This document shows positions 52,284 to 60,902 of a stretch of DNA of 64,000 nucleotides, in pieces; positions within the stretch are counted from its first letter, which is position 1; each line of letters opens with the position of its first letter. The DNA comes from PCC-6802 sp943367755 (GTDB lineage: Bacteria > Cyanobacteriota > Cyanobacteriia > Pseudanabaenales > Pseudanabaenaceae). The stretch is from positions 62,001-126,000 of the forward strand of contig CALRKB020000002.1 of assembly GCA_943367755.1 (NCBI GenBank). Reading direction: 5' to 3'. The notes under the pieces are model-generated. The model searched no databases, was not told where the DNA came from, and saw only the letters and a program-made list of their open reading frames with translations. The position numbers and the translations under genes are program-made.

Positions 52284-53237
52284 TCAGTGCGATCGGTAGT
52301 CTTTATTACTTGCTTCTCTGGCGTTGCGCTGCCAACGTTCGGGCTTAATTCTCCGCAGTGCCGACCCTGTAAATGCTCGATCCCATTCTTCCTCCGAAAT
52401 ATCAGCCAGGTCAGATAGTTGCGGATTCAGGTTATGCGGATAGGGCTGAAAATCTTCGACATGGGTTGACTGGGCAAAGCGCTGATTCCAGGGGCAAACG
52501 TCCTGACAAATATCGCAGCCTGCGACCCAATTATTTAGATTAGTAGCGATCGCCTCTGGTAAAGCATCCGCCTTATTTTCAATCGTGTGGTAGGCAATGC
52601 AGCGATTCGCATCTACCACAAATGGTTGCGCGATCGCCCCCGTCGGACAAGCCTGAATACAACGAGTACAGGTGCCGCAATGTTCGGCATGGTGACGGTC
52701 TGGCTCTAAGTCCAGATTGGTGAGGATTTCGCCCAGAAATACCCAGGAGCCATAATCACGGGTAATCAGGTTACCGTGTTTGCCAATCCAACCAATCCCC
52801 GCCCGTTCCGCCCATGTCTTTTCCGCGATCGGGCCAGTATCGACATAAAAGCGCGTTTGAATCGGTTCGTTGTGGGCTTGAGACTCCAGCCACATACTCA
52901 AGGCTTTCAGTTTTTTACCCAGGACGCGGTGATAATCTCGTCCCCAGCCGTAGCGGGAAATTTTGGCGATCTGGGGATCGATACTATGTTGATGAGGGGT
53001 GTAATAGTTGAGCGCTACGGAAATCAGCGATCGCACGCTTGGCATCACCTGAGTAATATCCTGGCGTTTGGGATTATCCATCCAGGTCATATCAGCGTGA
53101 TAACCCTGCGCCAGCCATGATTGCAATCTGGTATTAGCGAGATCGATCGCGGGATCGGGTGTAACCGCAGCGATCCCCACGCGACTAAAGCCTAGCTCTA
53201 GTGCCTTTTGCTTGATATCAGGGGATGAGATGTTCAC
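52284..53237 (-). CDS. queG: Epoxyqueuosine reductase QueG
   Basis: A 317-residue QueG, which reduces epoxyqueuosine to queuosine in tRNA, using cobalamin. The two Fe-S motifs are HCGTCTRCIQACPTGAI and GCDICQDVCPWNQRFA. WIGKHGNLITRDYGSWVFLG is a family segment. The start is GTG (MNISSPDIKQ). cobH far upstream could serve its cofactor. It is 17 bases downstream of the caspase-like gene, which may share its transcript. Confidence 0.95.
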   Translation of the reverse strand: MNISSPDIKQKALELGFSRVGIAAVTPDPAIDLANTRLQSWLAQGYHADMTWMDNPKRQDITQVMPSVRSLISVALNYYTPHQHSIDPQIAKISRYGWGRDYHRVLGKKLKALSMWLESQAHNEPIQTRFYVDTGPIAEKTWAERAGIGWIGKHGNLITRDYGSWVFLGEILTNLDLEPDRHHAEHCGTCTRCIQACPTGAIAQPFVVDANRCIAYHTIENKADALPEAIATNLNNWVAGCDICQDVCPWNQRFAQSTHVEDFQPYPHNLNPQLSDLADISEEEWDRAFTGSALRRIKPERWQRNAREASNKDYRSH

Positions 53238-53254
53238 TATATTCTTGGTTCTCT

Positions 53255-54574
53255 TTATCTATGCCACGAATCGCTTTCGCAGGTCAGCAGGCGCTCGAGC
53301 GTAGCTGTTTGGGGAGAATTGTTAGAACTACGGATCTGACTTTCCATCCCAATATTAATCAATTCCATCTGTAGCCGTGTGAAGTATGCCTTGCTCTCAC
53401 CAGAATCCAGACCGATTTCGCGAAAGCTAAAAGTCTCTCTGTTTTTCTTTAAAGAATATCCCACTTTCATCTTTAGCGATCTCACTAGGGACTCAACCAC
53501 ATAACGTTGTTCGGGGCGTGCCGTTTGCAAGATCGTGGCAATTGGTTGATTAAAGATGCGATCGCGCAACTGCCGAGATGATTGAGTTTGCAGCCATATT
53601 TCTGATGTGGAAACGGGTAGATCGGTGGTTTTCTCGTCAATTTTGGCAAAGGCGTGGGCTTCATTATAGGTAACCCTGCCATCTTTGTTGTAGTCGGCTG
53701 ACGGAACGCTCTGGCCCGTGCGACTGCGCCCACTGAGTCCCGCAAAGAAACTGGAGCTGTAGTCGCGGTAGTCTGACTCATTTACCTCAGCCGTGCAACC
53801 CACTGATGGTAAAGTCCGAATTGTGGCATAAAAGCCGCAGCGATTTTGTTTGGCTAGTGGCTTTTGCGGATCGCCACCTGCGTAGATGATGTTGGCAAAC
53901 GAGCCGGAGTAGCACTGCGCCATCATCATTGCGATCGGTGTCTTGGTTGGCAGGCGATCGAGCAAAGCCGAAAACTGCTTCACGGTAAGTTCCTGTTCTT
54001 GCCACAGAACCAGCGAGTTATCGTTGGCATTGTGCTCGTTCAAATGTCCGTGACCCGTAAAATAGAAAAAAATCTTGTCATTCTGGGAATTCTGCTGGGG
54101 ATATTTGTCTAGCCATGCTTGCAAGTTCGTGAGTGTCGAGGCTCCCTTGAGATTGGGAATTTCCGGTGGTTTGAATTTTTCCTTATCGCTAGGATCGAGA
54201 TATCGGATTGTGGGTTGGAGATCGTTACCATTGGCAAAAAATATGGATGCGTCAGCCGCATTAAAGCCTAAAACCTTTAACGTACGTTGAAAATAGAGCA
54301 GATTTTTCTCTAGGGCGATTTCGTTGTAACTAGGCGCACCACCGCCCCCAAAGGCTAGAAAGGTGATACCTCGTCTGGCTGCTTGTTTAGATACCTGTTT
54401 GGATACTAGTGTGGGTAACTGTTTGGGTGGGCGATCGCTAATTACTGTTTGCAGCGGCATCTCGATCTGCCTTGTTAGTTGTTCAGATAGTTGTCCAGGC
54501 ACATGCGATCGCACCTGAGCAATCAGGATCGCACCGCATGTCAAGCTCAATGAGAATAGTTCAATCACAATCAA
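53255..54574 (-). CDS. Caspase-fold peptidase-like protein with EF-hand loop
   Basis: A 439-residue protein with an N-terminal hydrophobic segment (SLSLTCGAILIAQV), likely a signal peptide or anchor. A caspase-like domain follows: IFFYFTGHGHLNEHNAND with the His (residue 175) and AMMMAQCYSGSFANI with the Cys (residue 221). Residues 294-305, DYNKDGRVTYNE, fit a canonical 12-residue EF-hand calcium loop. Calcium-controlled proteolysis, as in metacaspases, is possible. Start is TTG or the GTG at 54568. Whether it is C14 or C13-like is not certain. Confidence 0.75.
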   Translation of the reverse strand: MIVIELFSLSLTCGAILIAQVRSHVPGQLSEQLTRQIEMPLQTVISDRPPKQLPTLVSKQVSKQAARRGITFLAFGGGGAPSYNEIALEKNLLYFQRTLKVLGFNAADASIFFANGNDLQPTIRYLDPSDKEKFKPPEIPNLKGASTLTNLQAWLDKYPQQNSQNDKIFFYFTGHGHLNEHNANDNSLVLWQEQELTVKQFSALLDRLPTKTPIAMMMAQCYSGSFANIIYAGGDPQKPLAKQNRCGFYATIRTLPSVGCTAEVNESDYRDYSSSFFAGLSGRSRTGQSVPSADYNKDGRVTYNEAHAFAKIDEKTTDLPVSTSEIWLQTQSSRQLRDRIFNQPIATILQTARPEQRYVVESLVRSLKMKVGYSLKKNRETFSFREIGLDSGESKAYFTRLQMELINIGMESQIRSSNNSPQTATLERLLTCESDSWHR

Positions 54575-54709
54575 AAACTACCTAAGGTCGATGACAAGCG
54601 CAGAGTTAAAGCCTAAATTACATATTGAAGGATCGTGAAAAAGTTTGAGATGGCTGCTTGCCGTCCAGGCTGAAACAACTTTTTTTAAGAGTAGTGAGTA
54701 AAAAGCGTT

Positions 54710-55753
54710 ATGAAACTGGCAAAGAAGAACCTGGATCAGCGACTCGAACATACCTATGATGCCATAATCGTCGGTGGTGGTGCCGGTGGTTTATCAGCCG
54801 CTATTTATCTAGCGCGTTATCAGCTCTCTTGTCTGGTCATTGAAAAAGGCAGAGGGCGATCGCTCTGGATGCAAAACCTCACCAACTACTTGGGGCTGCC
54901 TCACGATACCCCAGGCAGAGATATGTTAAAGCAAGGACAGGAGCACGCTCTTTCCGTCGGTGCAGATTACCTGAATGGTTATGTCGAGCATGTAGCCGAC
55001 GAGGGCGATACTTTTGCCGTAAAGGTGAAAGTGGGCAAGAAAGATAGTATTTATCCCGTATTTCGCTGCAAGTATCTAGTTGCCGCCAGCGGTATTATCG
55101 ACAACCTGCCCAAACTCGATGATATGCAAAATGTCTACGATTACGCTGGCTATAATCTCCATGTCTGCCTAATTTGTGATGGTCACGAAATCCGTGATAA
55201 GCGCTGCGGTTTATTCGTTAATTCCGAAGGACAGATTAATACTGCTTTTGTGCTGAATTGGTTTACACCCTATATCAGCGTTGTTACGCAAGGTTTATGC
55301 ACCGTAGGCGAAGAAATGCGTGCCAAACTAGCCGCCCATGGTTATCCACTTTACGAACAGCCGATCGCTAAATTTTTAGGTCACGATCACGAGATGACTG
55401 GTGTAGAATTTACCGACGGTTCGGTATTGGAGCTAGAAACTGGTCTAATTGCCATGGGATCTCACTATTTCAGCGAATACCTCAAGGATTTTGACCTGAA
55501 GCGTGATGGCAATAATTTAGTCACGGATGATATGTGTCGGACATCGCATCCACGCATTTTCGCCCTGGGAGATCTAAAACAAGGGTTAAACCAGGTGTCA
55601 ATTGCCGTCGCAGATGGTACATTAGCCGCAACTGCAATTTGGCGGGAAATTCGTCGGAGTTCACCACCAAGACTTTGGACGGAAAATGTCCAGCAGGTTA
55701 AGTCCAATCTAGAGCCCAATCTAGAACCAAATCTTGTTCGATCGCAAACTTAA
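54710..55753 (+). CDS. Thioredoxin-reductase-like flavoprotein
   Basis: A 347-residue FAD enzyme. IIVGGGAGGLSAAIYLARYQ is the FAD-binding loop; the redox pair is HVCLICDGHEIRDK (C-x-x-C, as in CATCDG of thioredoxin reductases), and PRIFALGDLKQGLNQVSIAV is the second FAD contact. It resembles the deeply branching TrxR-like proteins of cyanobacteria. The electron donor and partner are not known. The C-terminal end has an imperfect repeat EPNLEPNL. Confidence 0.8.
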   Translation: MKLAKKNLDQRLEHTYDAIIVGGGAGGLSAAIYLARYQLSCLVIEKGRGRSLWMQNLTNYLGLPHDTPGRDMLKQGQEHALSVGADYLNGYVEHVADEGDTFAVKVKVGKKDSIYPVFRCKYLVAASGIIDNLPKLDDMQNVYDYAGYNLHVCLICDGHEIRDKRCGLFVNSEGQINTAFVLNWFTPYISVVTQGLCTVGEEMRAKLAAHGYPLYEQPIAKFLGHDHEMTGVEFTDGSVLELETGLIAMGSHYFSEYLKDFDLKRDGNNLVTDDMCRTSHPRIFALGDLKQGLNQVSIAVADGTLAATAIWREIRRSSPPRLWTENVQQVKSNLEPNLEPNLVRSQT

Positions 55754-55771
55754 GTCTTAATAGGTGTGATT

Positions 55772-56299
55772 ATGCTAACTGTTGAAGAATTGCGCGAGGA
55801 AATCAGTCACCTACAGCAGGAGGTACAGCAAAAAGACCTGCTAGTTCAACAACTGTCTGAGGAACTGTTCAGGCTGATCAAGGGCAATAATGTCTTTGTG
55901 CCTACCCAGGAAGTTTCACATCAGCATCAAGAAGAGCTACTCGCGCTCTCTCACAAGCTAGCCGCCACCGAGGAGAAACTAGCGCGATCACAAAATCTCT
56001 TGGAAGAACGCGAAATGGAGGCAGTCGAGTTGCGTAAATCCTTTGAGGAATTAAGCGATCGCACGCGCATGTTAGAGCAAGTGGTGCAGGAGTTACCGAA
56101 TGTCTATCGTGGCAAGTTTGCCGAGCGCATGGTGCCGATCAAAGCCAAGGTGGAAATGCTGCAAAAGGAAAATCGCCAACTGCACATGGAACTGCAAAGC
56201 CTCAGCTATCGTTTGGCGGTACGCAGCAAACCTCAAAGGGTAGAGCTACCGAAAATGATGCATAGTAGTCCCGATTTGCCAGTCTTCCGTAATGCTTGA
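55772..56299 (+). CDS. Coiled-coil protein (cyanobacterial conserved)
   Basis: A 175-residue protein, nearly all coiled coil (VEELREEISHLQQEVQQKDL, LAATEEKLARSQNLLEEREM, and VEMLQKENRQLHMELQSLSY), similar to conserved cyanobacterial families of unknown role. I chose ATG at 55772 over a GTG at 55766 because AGGTG precedes it. The next gene overlaps it by 8 bases. Confidence 0.65.
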   Translation: MLTVEELREEISHLQQEVQQKDLLVQQLSEELFRLIKGNNVFVPTQEVSHQHQEELLALSHKLAATEEKLARSQNLLEEREMEAVELRKSFEELSDRTRMLEQVVQELPNVYRGKFAERMVPIKAKVEMLQKENRQLHMELQSLSYRLAVRSKPQRVELPKMMHSSPDLPVFRNA

Positions 56300-56747
56300 G
56301 ATTGCCGCTGCTTGTGCCGATCTAGAAGGAATGCGTAATTGGGTGAATCAGCAGCATGGTATCGCTGCAACAGATGCGGGCAATTTCTGGCTGCCTGTAG
56401 TCTGGACAGTAAGAGGCCCCTTATACGCAGAGGTTATCGTACGGAAAGATGATGGTCGCTATCATCAACCATTTCACCTTGACGATCGCACCAAGCAGCC
56501 ACTTTATTATTTAGCCTATAACCTATTAAGTTCGCTACAAGCTCCTCCTAGCGTTTATTTAATGCAGATTGCGTTCAAGGGTAGGGAATCTCCGTCCGCA
56601 ACCATCGAAATATTATTCGATCGCCTCATTCCGTTCCCATCCGAACCTGCGATCGCCAGCATCGGCGTCCAGGAACCAAACTTATTTACCTGCCATTGGC
56701 TCTGTCTCACCAACCAACCAATTCTAGATCTGGTGATTAGAAACTAA
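56292..56747 (+). CDS. Conserved hypothetical protein
   Basis: A 151-residue protein without recognised motifs. It has NFWLPVVWTVRGPLYAEVIV, YHQPFHLDDRTKQPLYYLAY and a C-terminal FTCHWLCLTNQPILDLVIRN. No signal peptide or membrane helix. It begins 8 bases inside the coiled-coil gene, so the two probably work together. Confidence 0.6.
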   Translation: MLEIAAACADLEGMRNWVNQQHGIAATDAGNFWLPVVWTVRGPLYAEVIVRKDDGRYHQPFHLDDRTKQPLYYLAYNLLSSLQAPPSVYLMQIAFKGRESPSATIEILFDRLIPFPSEPAIASIGVQEPNLFTCHWLCLTNQPILDLVIRN

Positions 56748-56903
56748 GCTGCGCAAGATCTTTAGAGGATTATTGCAGCTAAAAATGGCATGCCACAGAG
56801 CGATCGAAAACACAAACATCGCCTGCTGAGGTCACTGCAATAGCCTACGGACAGCTAAAGAATTTAGATGTCCCTTTTACATATATCGATGGAGGATGTA
56901 TTT

Positions 56904-57173
56904 ATGGCTATTGCAATTCAAAACTTGCAACCCATCCAATCTGAAACCAATAGTGAGATTTGGCAAGAGCTGAACGGTCAGCAACTCGCCCAGATCCAGG
57001 GTGGCAATCCATTCGCTCTTGGGTTTTTCCTTGGTGTAGCCGCTGGTGCAACAGCTACCGTTGCTGTGGGTGCTGGTGCTGTTGTAGTGGGTGCAGCGGT
57101 TTACTATGCAACTAGCGGTTTTGTCCCCAACCCAAATGGTGAAGGCTCTACAGGGTATCCCATCCTGCGTTAA
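56904..57173 (+). CDS. Double-glycine leader peptide, copy 1
   Basis: An 89-residue precursor peptide. The leader ends ELNGQQLAQIQGG, a double-glycine processing site of the bacteriocin-type family; the core is Gly/Ala-rich and hydrophobic (VAAGATATVAVGAGAVVVGA) and ends SGFVPNPNGEG then STGYPILR. GGAGG lies 8 bases before the ATG at 56904. The upstream longer ATG at 56868 lacks such a site. No C39 peptidase or ABC transporter is adjacent, so export must be provided elsewhere. Confidence 0.8.
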   Translation: MAIAIQNLQPIQSETNSEIWQELNGQQLAQIQGGNPFALGFFLGVAAGATATVAVGAGAVVVGAAVYYATSGFVPNPNGEGSTGYPILR

Positions 57174-57242
57174 TAGGAATAGATTTCTGACTGCTAAAGA
57201 ATTCAGATTTCCATTACAAAATATCGAATGGAGGGTTTATAT

Positions 57243-57506
57243 ATGACAATCGCAATTCAGGACTTGCAAACTGTTTTGTCCAATACCAATACCGAGTTTT
57301 TAGAAGAGCTGAGTAGCGATCAGCTCGACCAGGTAAGCGGTGGTTTCCTAATTTATGTTGCTGCTTTTTTTGCGGGTCTTGCAACTGGGACAAGCTTAGT
57401 TACAGCTGCTGGAGTTGGTTTTGGGGCTGGTTATCTTGCAGCACAAGAAATGAGCAGCGGCTTTGTGCCTGGCCCAAATAATGAAGGCAAATACATTTTA
57501 CGGTAG
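57243..57506 (+). CDS. Double-glycine leader peptide, copy 2
   Basis: An 87-residue precursor paralogous to copy 1. The leader ends ELSSDQLDQVSGG; the core is Gly/Ala-rich (AAFFAGLATGTSLVTAAGVG) and ends SGFVPGPNNEGKYILR, so the core tail SGFVPxPNxEG...ILR is conserved. GGAGGG lies 7 bases before the ATG. The 5' leader and RBS region also match copy 1, indicating a tandem duplication. Confidence 0.8.
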   Translation: MTIAIQDLQTVLSNTNTEFLEELSSDQLDQVSGGFLIYVAAFFAGLATGTSLVTAAGVGFGAGYLAAQEMSSGFVPGPNNEGKYILR

Positions 57507-57531
57507 AGCGGTTACTGTATTATGAGTCTCA

Positions 57532-57558
57532 GCAGGAGCGTTCATCATAAGCTCCTGC
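57532..57558 (+). terminator. Hairpin after the double-glycine peptides
   Basis: GCAGGAGC (57532-57539) and GCTCCTGC (57551-57558) form an 8-base stem with an 11-base loop. No T run follows, so termination is only likely. It is between the convergent peptide genes and pckA. Confidence 0.5.
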
Positions 57559-57596
57559 CGTATCCCAAACTTCAATTAAAGCTAAATTAGTTAAAA

Positions 57597-59330
57597 CTAG
57601 CGTTCCACAGGCACCGCTTCAATATGGGGGCCTGCTTCCAGAATTTCCTGGCGTGCGGCAATAAACTGCTTGAAGTTCTCCGCAAATTGGCGGGCTAGTT
57701 CCCGTGCCTGTTCGTCGTAGGCTTCTGGATCGTCCCAAGCATTTCTGGGGTCGAGAATTTCACTGGGTACGCCAGGTACGGATTCGGGGATGGCGATTTT
57801 AAAGATAGGATGCGGTTTATAGTTGACGCGATCTAAATCGCCATTGAGAGCAGCAGAAACCATGGCGCGCGTGTGTGCGATCGCGATCCGATGGCCGATG
57901 CCGTAGGAGCCACCCGACCAACCCGTATTCACGAGGTACACCTGTGTCTCATGATGCTGTTGCAAACGCTGGCCGAGCATTTCAGCATAAACTGTAGGTG
58001 GTAATGGGAAGAAACATTGACCGAAGCAAGCCGAAAAAGTAACCTGCGGTGCGGTAATATCTCTTTCCGTGCCTGCCAGTTTGCTGGTGTAACCGGACAG
58101 GAAATGATACATCGCCTGCTCTCGCGTCAGCTTGGCAATGGGAGGAAGTACGCCAAAAGCATCAGCTGTTAGAAAAATAACTGTTTTGGGGTGACTGCCA
58201 ACTCCAGAAATGGAGCAGTTGGAGATATAGGGTAAGGGATAGGCAGCTCGCGTGTTTTCCGTCAGGTGGCTGCTGTCGTAGTCCAGGATACGGCTCTCTT
58301 CATCAAGCACGACATTCTCTAGGAGAGAACCAAACCGGATTGCCGACCAGATTTGGGGTTCGTGTTCTTGAGAGAGTCGAATAGTTTTGGCATAACAGCC
58401 GCCCTCAAAGTTAAAGATGCCTTCTTCAGACCAACCGTGTTCGTCGTCGCCGATCAAGCTGCGATCGCTGTCGGCAGAAAGTGTAGTTTTGCCCGTCCCA
58501 GAGAGGCCGAAGAATAAAGCAGTATGGCCGTGTTTATCAACATTAGCAGCTCCGTGCATGGGCAATACATCTTGCTTAGTCATGAAATAGTTCATCAGAG
58601 AGAAGACAGATTTCTTCATTTCTCCTGCGTAATGTGTGCCGCCAATTAACACCAACTTTTTGGCGAGATTCAGGACGACAAAAGCCTCGCTGTTGATGCC
58701 GTCTTCTTCAGGATCGCCTTGTAAGCCCGGTACAGCAATGACTGTAAAGTCTGCCTGATGATTTTCCAGATCTGAGGGCGTAGGCCGTAGAAATAGTTGA
58801 TGAACAAAGAGATTTTGCCACGCAAATTCGTTGACAATGCGCACGCCAAACTGATACTTGGGATCGGCTCCTACATATCCATCAAAAATATAAAGATTGC
58901 GACCCTGCACGTAGGCAAGGACGCGGTGGTATAACCGTTGAAAACTCTCCTCAGAGATGGGAACATTAAATTTATTCCAATCGATCTCAGTTCGACTAGT
59001 CGGTTCGTCAACGATAAATTTATCCTTAGGAGAGCGACCAGTATATTTGCCAGTTTCAACACAAAAAGCACCGTTGCTGGCTAAATAACCTTCTTGCCTT
59101 GCCAGGGCATGTTCGATCAGCAGAGGGACAGAGAGATTGCGATATACCTCACCCAGATTTTTTAAGCCCAGATCTTCCAGTCCATAGGTGCGATCGCCGC
59201 ACCGCAATTCAGCATGACCTGCGCCCCGATTTGTGGAGTTCCCTCGACTCCGATCTTGGGGAAATAAGGCATGCTTGGGAATCGCTGCATAGCCATCGGC
59301 CTTTAGGTTATTATTTACACTGGTTGCCAT
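57597..59330 (-). CDS. pckA: Phosphoenolpyruvate carboxykinase (ATP)
   Basis: A 577-residue PckA, which turns oxaloacetate and ATP into PEP and CO2. GLSGTGKTTLSADSDRSLIG is the ATP-binding loop, ETGKYTGRSPKDKFIVDEP and GGTHYAGEMKKSVFSLMNYF contact substrate, and FNFEGGCYAKTIRLSQ the metal. It is longer than many relatives by an N-terminal extension of some 40 residues. GGAG lies 8 bases before the start. Confidence 0.96.
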   Translation of the reverse strand: MATSVNNNLKADGYAAIPKHALFPQDRSRGNSTNRGAGHAELRCGDRTYGLEDLGLKNLGEVYRNLSVPLLIEHALARQEGYLASNGAFCVETGKYTGRSPKDKFIVDEPTSRTEIDWNKFNVPISEESFQRLYHRVLAYVQGRNLYIFDGYVGADPKYQFGVRIVNEFAWQNLFVHQLFLRPTPSDLENHQADFTVIAVPGLQGDPEEDGINSEAFVVLNLAKKLVLIGGTHYAGEMKKSVFSLMNYFMTKQDVLPMHGAANVDKHGHTALFFGLSGTGKTTLSADSDRSLIGDDEHGWSEEGIFNFEGGCYAKTIRLSQEHEPQIWSAIRFGSLLENVVLDEESRILDYDSSHLTENTRAAYPLPYISNCSISGVGSHPKTVIFLTADAFGVLPPIAKLTREQAMYHFLSGYTSKLAGTERDITAPQVTFSACFGQCFFPLPPTVYAEMLGQRLQQHHETQVYLVNTGWSGGSYGIGHRIAIAHTRAMVSAALNGDLDRVNYKPHPIFKIAIPESVPGVPSEILDPRNAWDDPEAYDEQARELARQFAENFKQFIAARQEILEAGPHIEAVPVER

Positions 59331-60103
59331 TTCAAGTTCTCCAACTTAATTAGGATTATTTCGTACCTTCTCCCATCCAGAAAAACTAGCCAGTTTGAGG
59401 GCTAGGGTTCAGAGGAGGGGACAATTTGGCGGTTCCTGGTTGGACGGAGGAGAGAGCAGATAATTTCACTACCTACACAGATAGCCAGTTAAGTTATAAC
59501 CGTAAATGCTAATAACGATCTGTTTGTTAATGTAGACAGTGTATTTGTCCTGTGCTAGCTGAATTTGTGGAACTGAATTTGTGGAATTAGTAACTCTAAT
59601 TTATGAAAGTTTTGAACCTTCAATGCAAATTCCTCTCCAATTGCCAGGAGTTTATCTAGAGATCGAGTTAAATGTATCAAGCAATACTAAAACAATATAG
59701 TGACTTAAAAGCCTTGCTACAAATAGCTTAGTGCTATTGATAATCTATACTTAATCTTGATATTTTTTATAGTTTAAATGAGTATTAAATAGGAAACTAA
59801 GGCTTTAATAAAAATTATTACTCCTATTTAAGAATTGCTATTTTTGATACAAAATAAAAACAATTATTCTGTTGTTTTTATTTTAATTTAATAATTACTG
59901 TAGTGAGTATGAGGTTCTTTTATTGCAACTAACCTTTAGGGTCTGTTTGAGCATGTAAGAAACCCCACTTTTAGCAAAAATTAGGTATAAAAAAATGAGG
60001 TTTCCAGTTCCACATTTTACCTTTAGCAGTAAAAAAAGCGGGTATTTACACTTAATAACACAGCCACTGTGGATTCTATATGCATTACCAGGATTTAATG
60101 CTG
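59331..60103. other. AT-rich gene-free region upstream of pckA
   Basis: About 770 bases with no recognisable gene. It holds a perfect tandem 14-base repeat (59559-59586). At 59962-60008 a GAAACCCCAC stretch and a GAGGTTTCC stretch form a loose inverted repeat that could be an old element end. The left part probably contains pckA control sites. Confidence 0.5.
59559..59586. repeat. Perfect tandem 14-base repeat
   Basis: CTGAATTTGTGGAA occurs at 59559-59572 and again at 59573-59586, directly joined. It lies about 230 bases upstream of pckA. Confidence 0.95.
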
Positions 60104-60405
60104 CTAAGCTAGCGAGCGATCGCTGAGTTTTGTATTTTGTCCAGGGACAACTTCAACTGTGCGATATCCAAGTGCGGTCAGCAATTTATCCTTTGGCAAC
60201 TTAACTGGTGCTGGTTTCTCTCCATCCCCTGGCGACGGTAGTGGATATGCTGTTGATACAGCAGTAGAATAATGAATATTTCCCTCTGTATGGTGAATAG
60301 CTTGATGAATGTGACCATTCAGTACAGTCACAGCAGAGAAGCGCGACAACGACGGAAGTGCATTTGGCCAATCTACGGTTCCCCAGCCCCATTTTGGATA
60401 AAGGC
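60104..60405 (-). pseudogene. Truncated metallophosphoesterase
   Basis: The minus strand holds the C-terminal half of a calcineurin-like phosphoesterase: KWGWGTVDWPNALPSLSRFS, then VTVLNGHIHQAIHHTEGNIH with the metal-binding GHIH, then STAVSTAYPLPSPG and GYRTVEVVPGQ to a stop at 60104. The N-terminal half with the other metal residues is missing. Upstream the frame runs on to 60478 through unrelated sequence next to a decayed IS630 element, suggesting the insertion or a linked deletion cut the gene. Confidence 0.75.
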
Positions 60406-60451
60406 TATAGCGGTTTTCAAATGAGAAAAGCATGATAAAATCAAGAGAAAA

Positions 60452-60846
60452 ATGCCAAAAGGAATAACAATCTCTCAAGACTTGCGTCAGCGGGTAGTTA
60501 TATCAACTGCTGTTCTGGGCGATTGAAACCGATAATTTGATCTTTATCGATGAAGCAGGGGTAAACCAGAGTATGACACGTACCTATGCGCGTTCACAGA
60601 AAGGACAACGTGCCCATGGTAGCAAACCTGATCGCCGAGGTAAAAACTTGACGATGATTGCGGCACTGGCAATGTCTGGCATCATTGCAGCCTTAACTTT
60701 TTAAGGTCAAAGCTATCCTACGTTCCATAGCTCCCAGGACTAAAGATGAGCTTCATGCTGCGATTACTGATGCTTTAAATGCTGTCTCTAGTTCTGATAT
60801 CTCTGGTTGGTTTGCTGAGTGTGATGCCTGTACCATTCTCATCTGA
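60452..60846 (+). mobile_element. Decayed IS630-type transposase
   Basis: Three pieces of one transposase lie in three frames. MPKGITISQDLRQRVVIS (60452 on) is the N-terminal helix-turn-helix; the next piece (60525-60704) has LIFIDEAGVNQSMTRTYA and GSKPDRRGKNLTMIAALA, the catalytic DDE core; the last (60703-60846) has KVKAILRSIAPRTKDELHAA and SSDISGWFAECDA, the C-terminal end. A large part between the first two is deleted. Terminal repeats were not located. Confidence 0.75.
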
Positions 60847-60902
60847 AAATTGCTATAGACTAGTGATGCGATCACCCCTTTATTCTCATAACGCGATCGC
60901 AA

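Noticed and set aside
59962..60008. Possible insertion sequence end upstream of the phosphoesterase
   Set aside because: The inverted match is short and loose, with no transposase frame and no target duplication seen.
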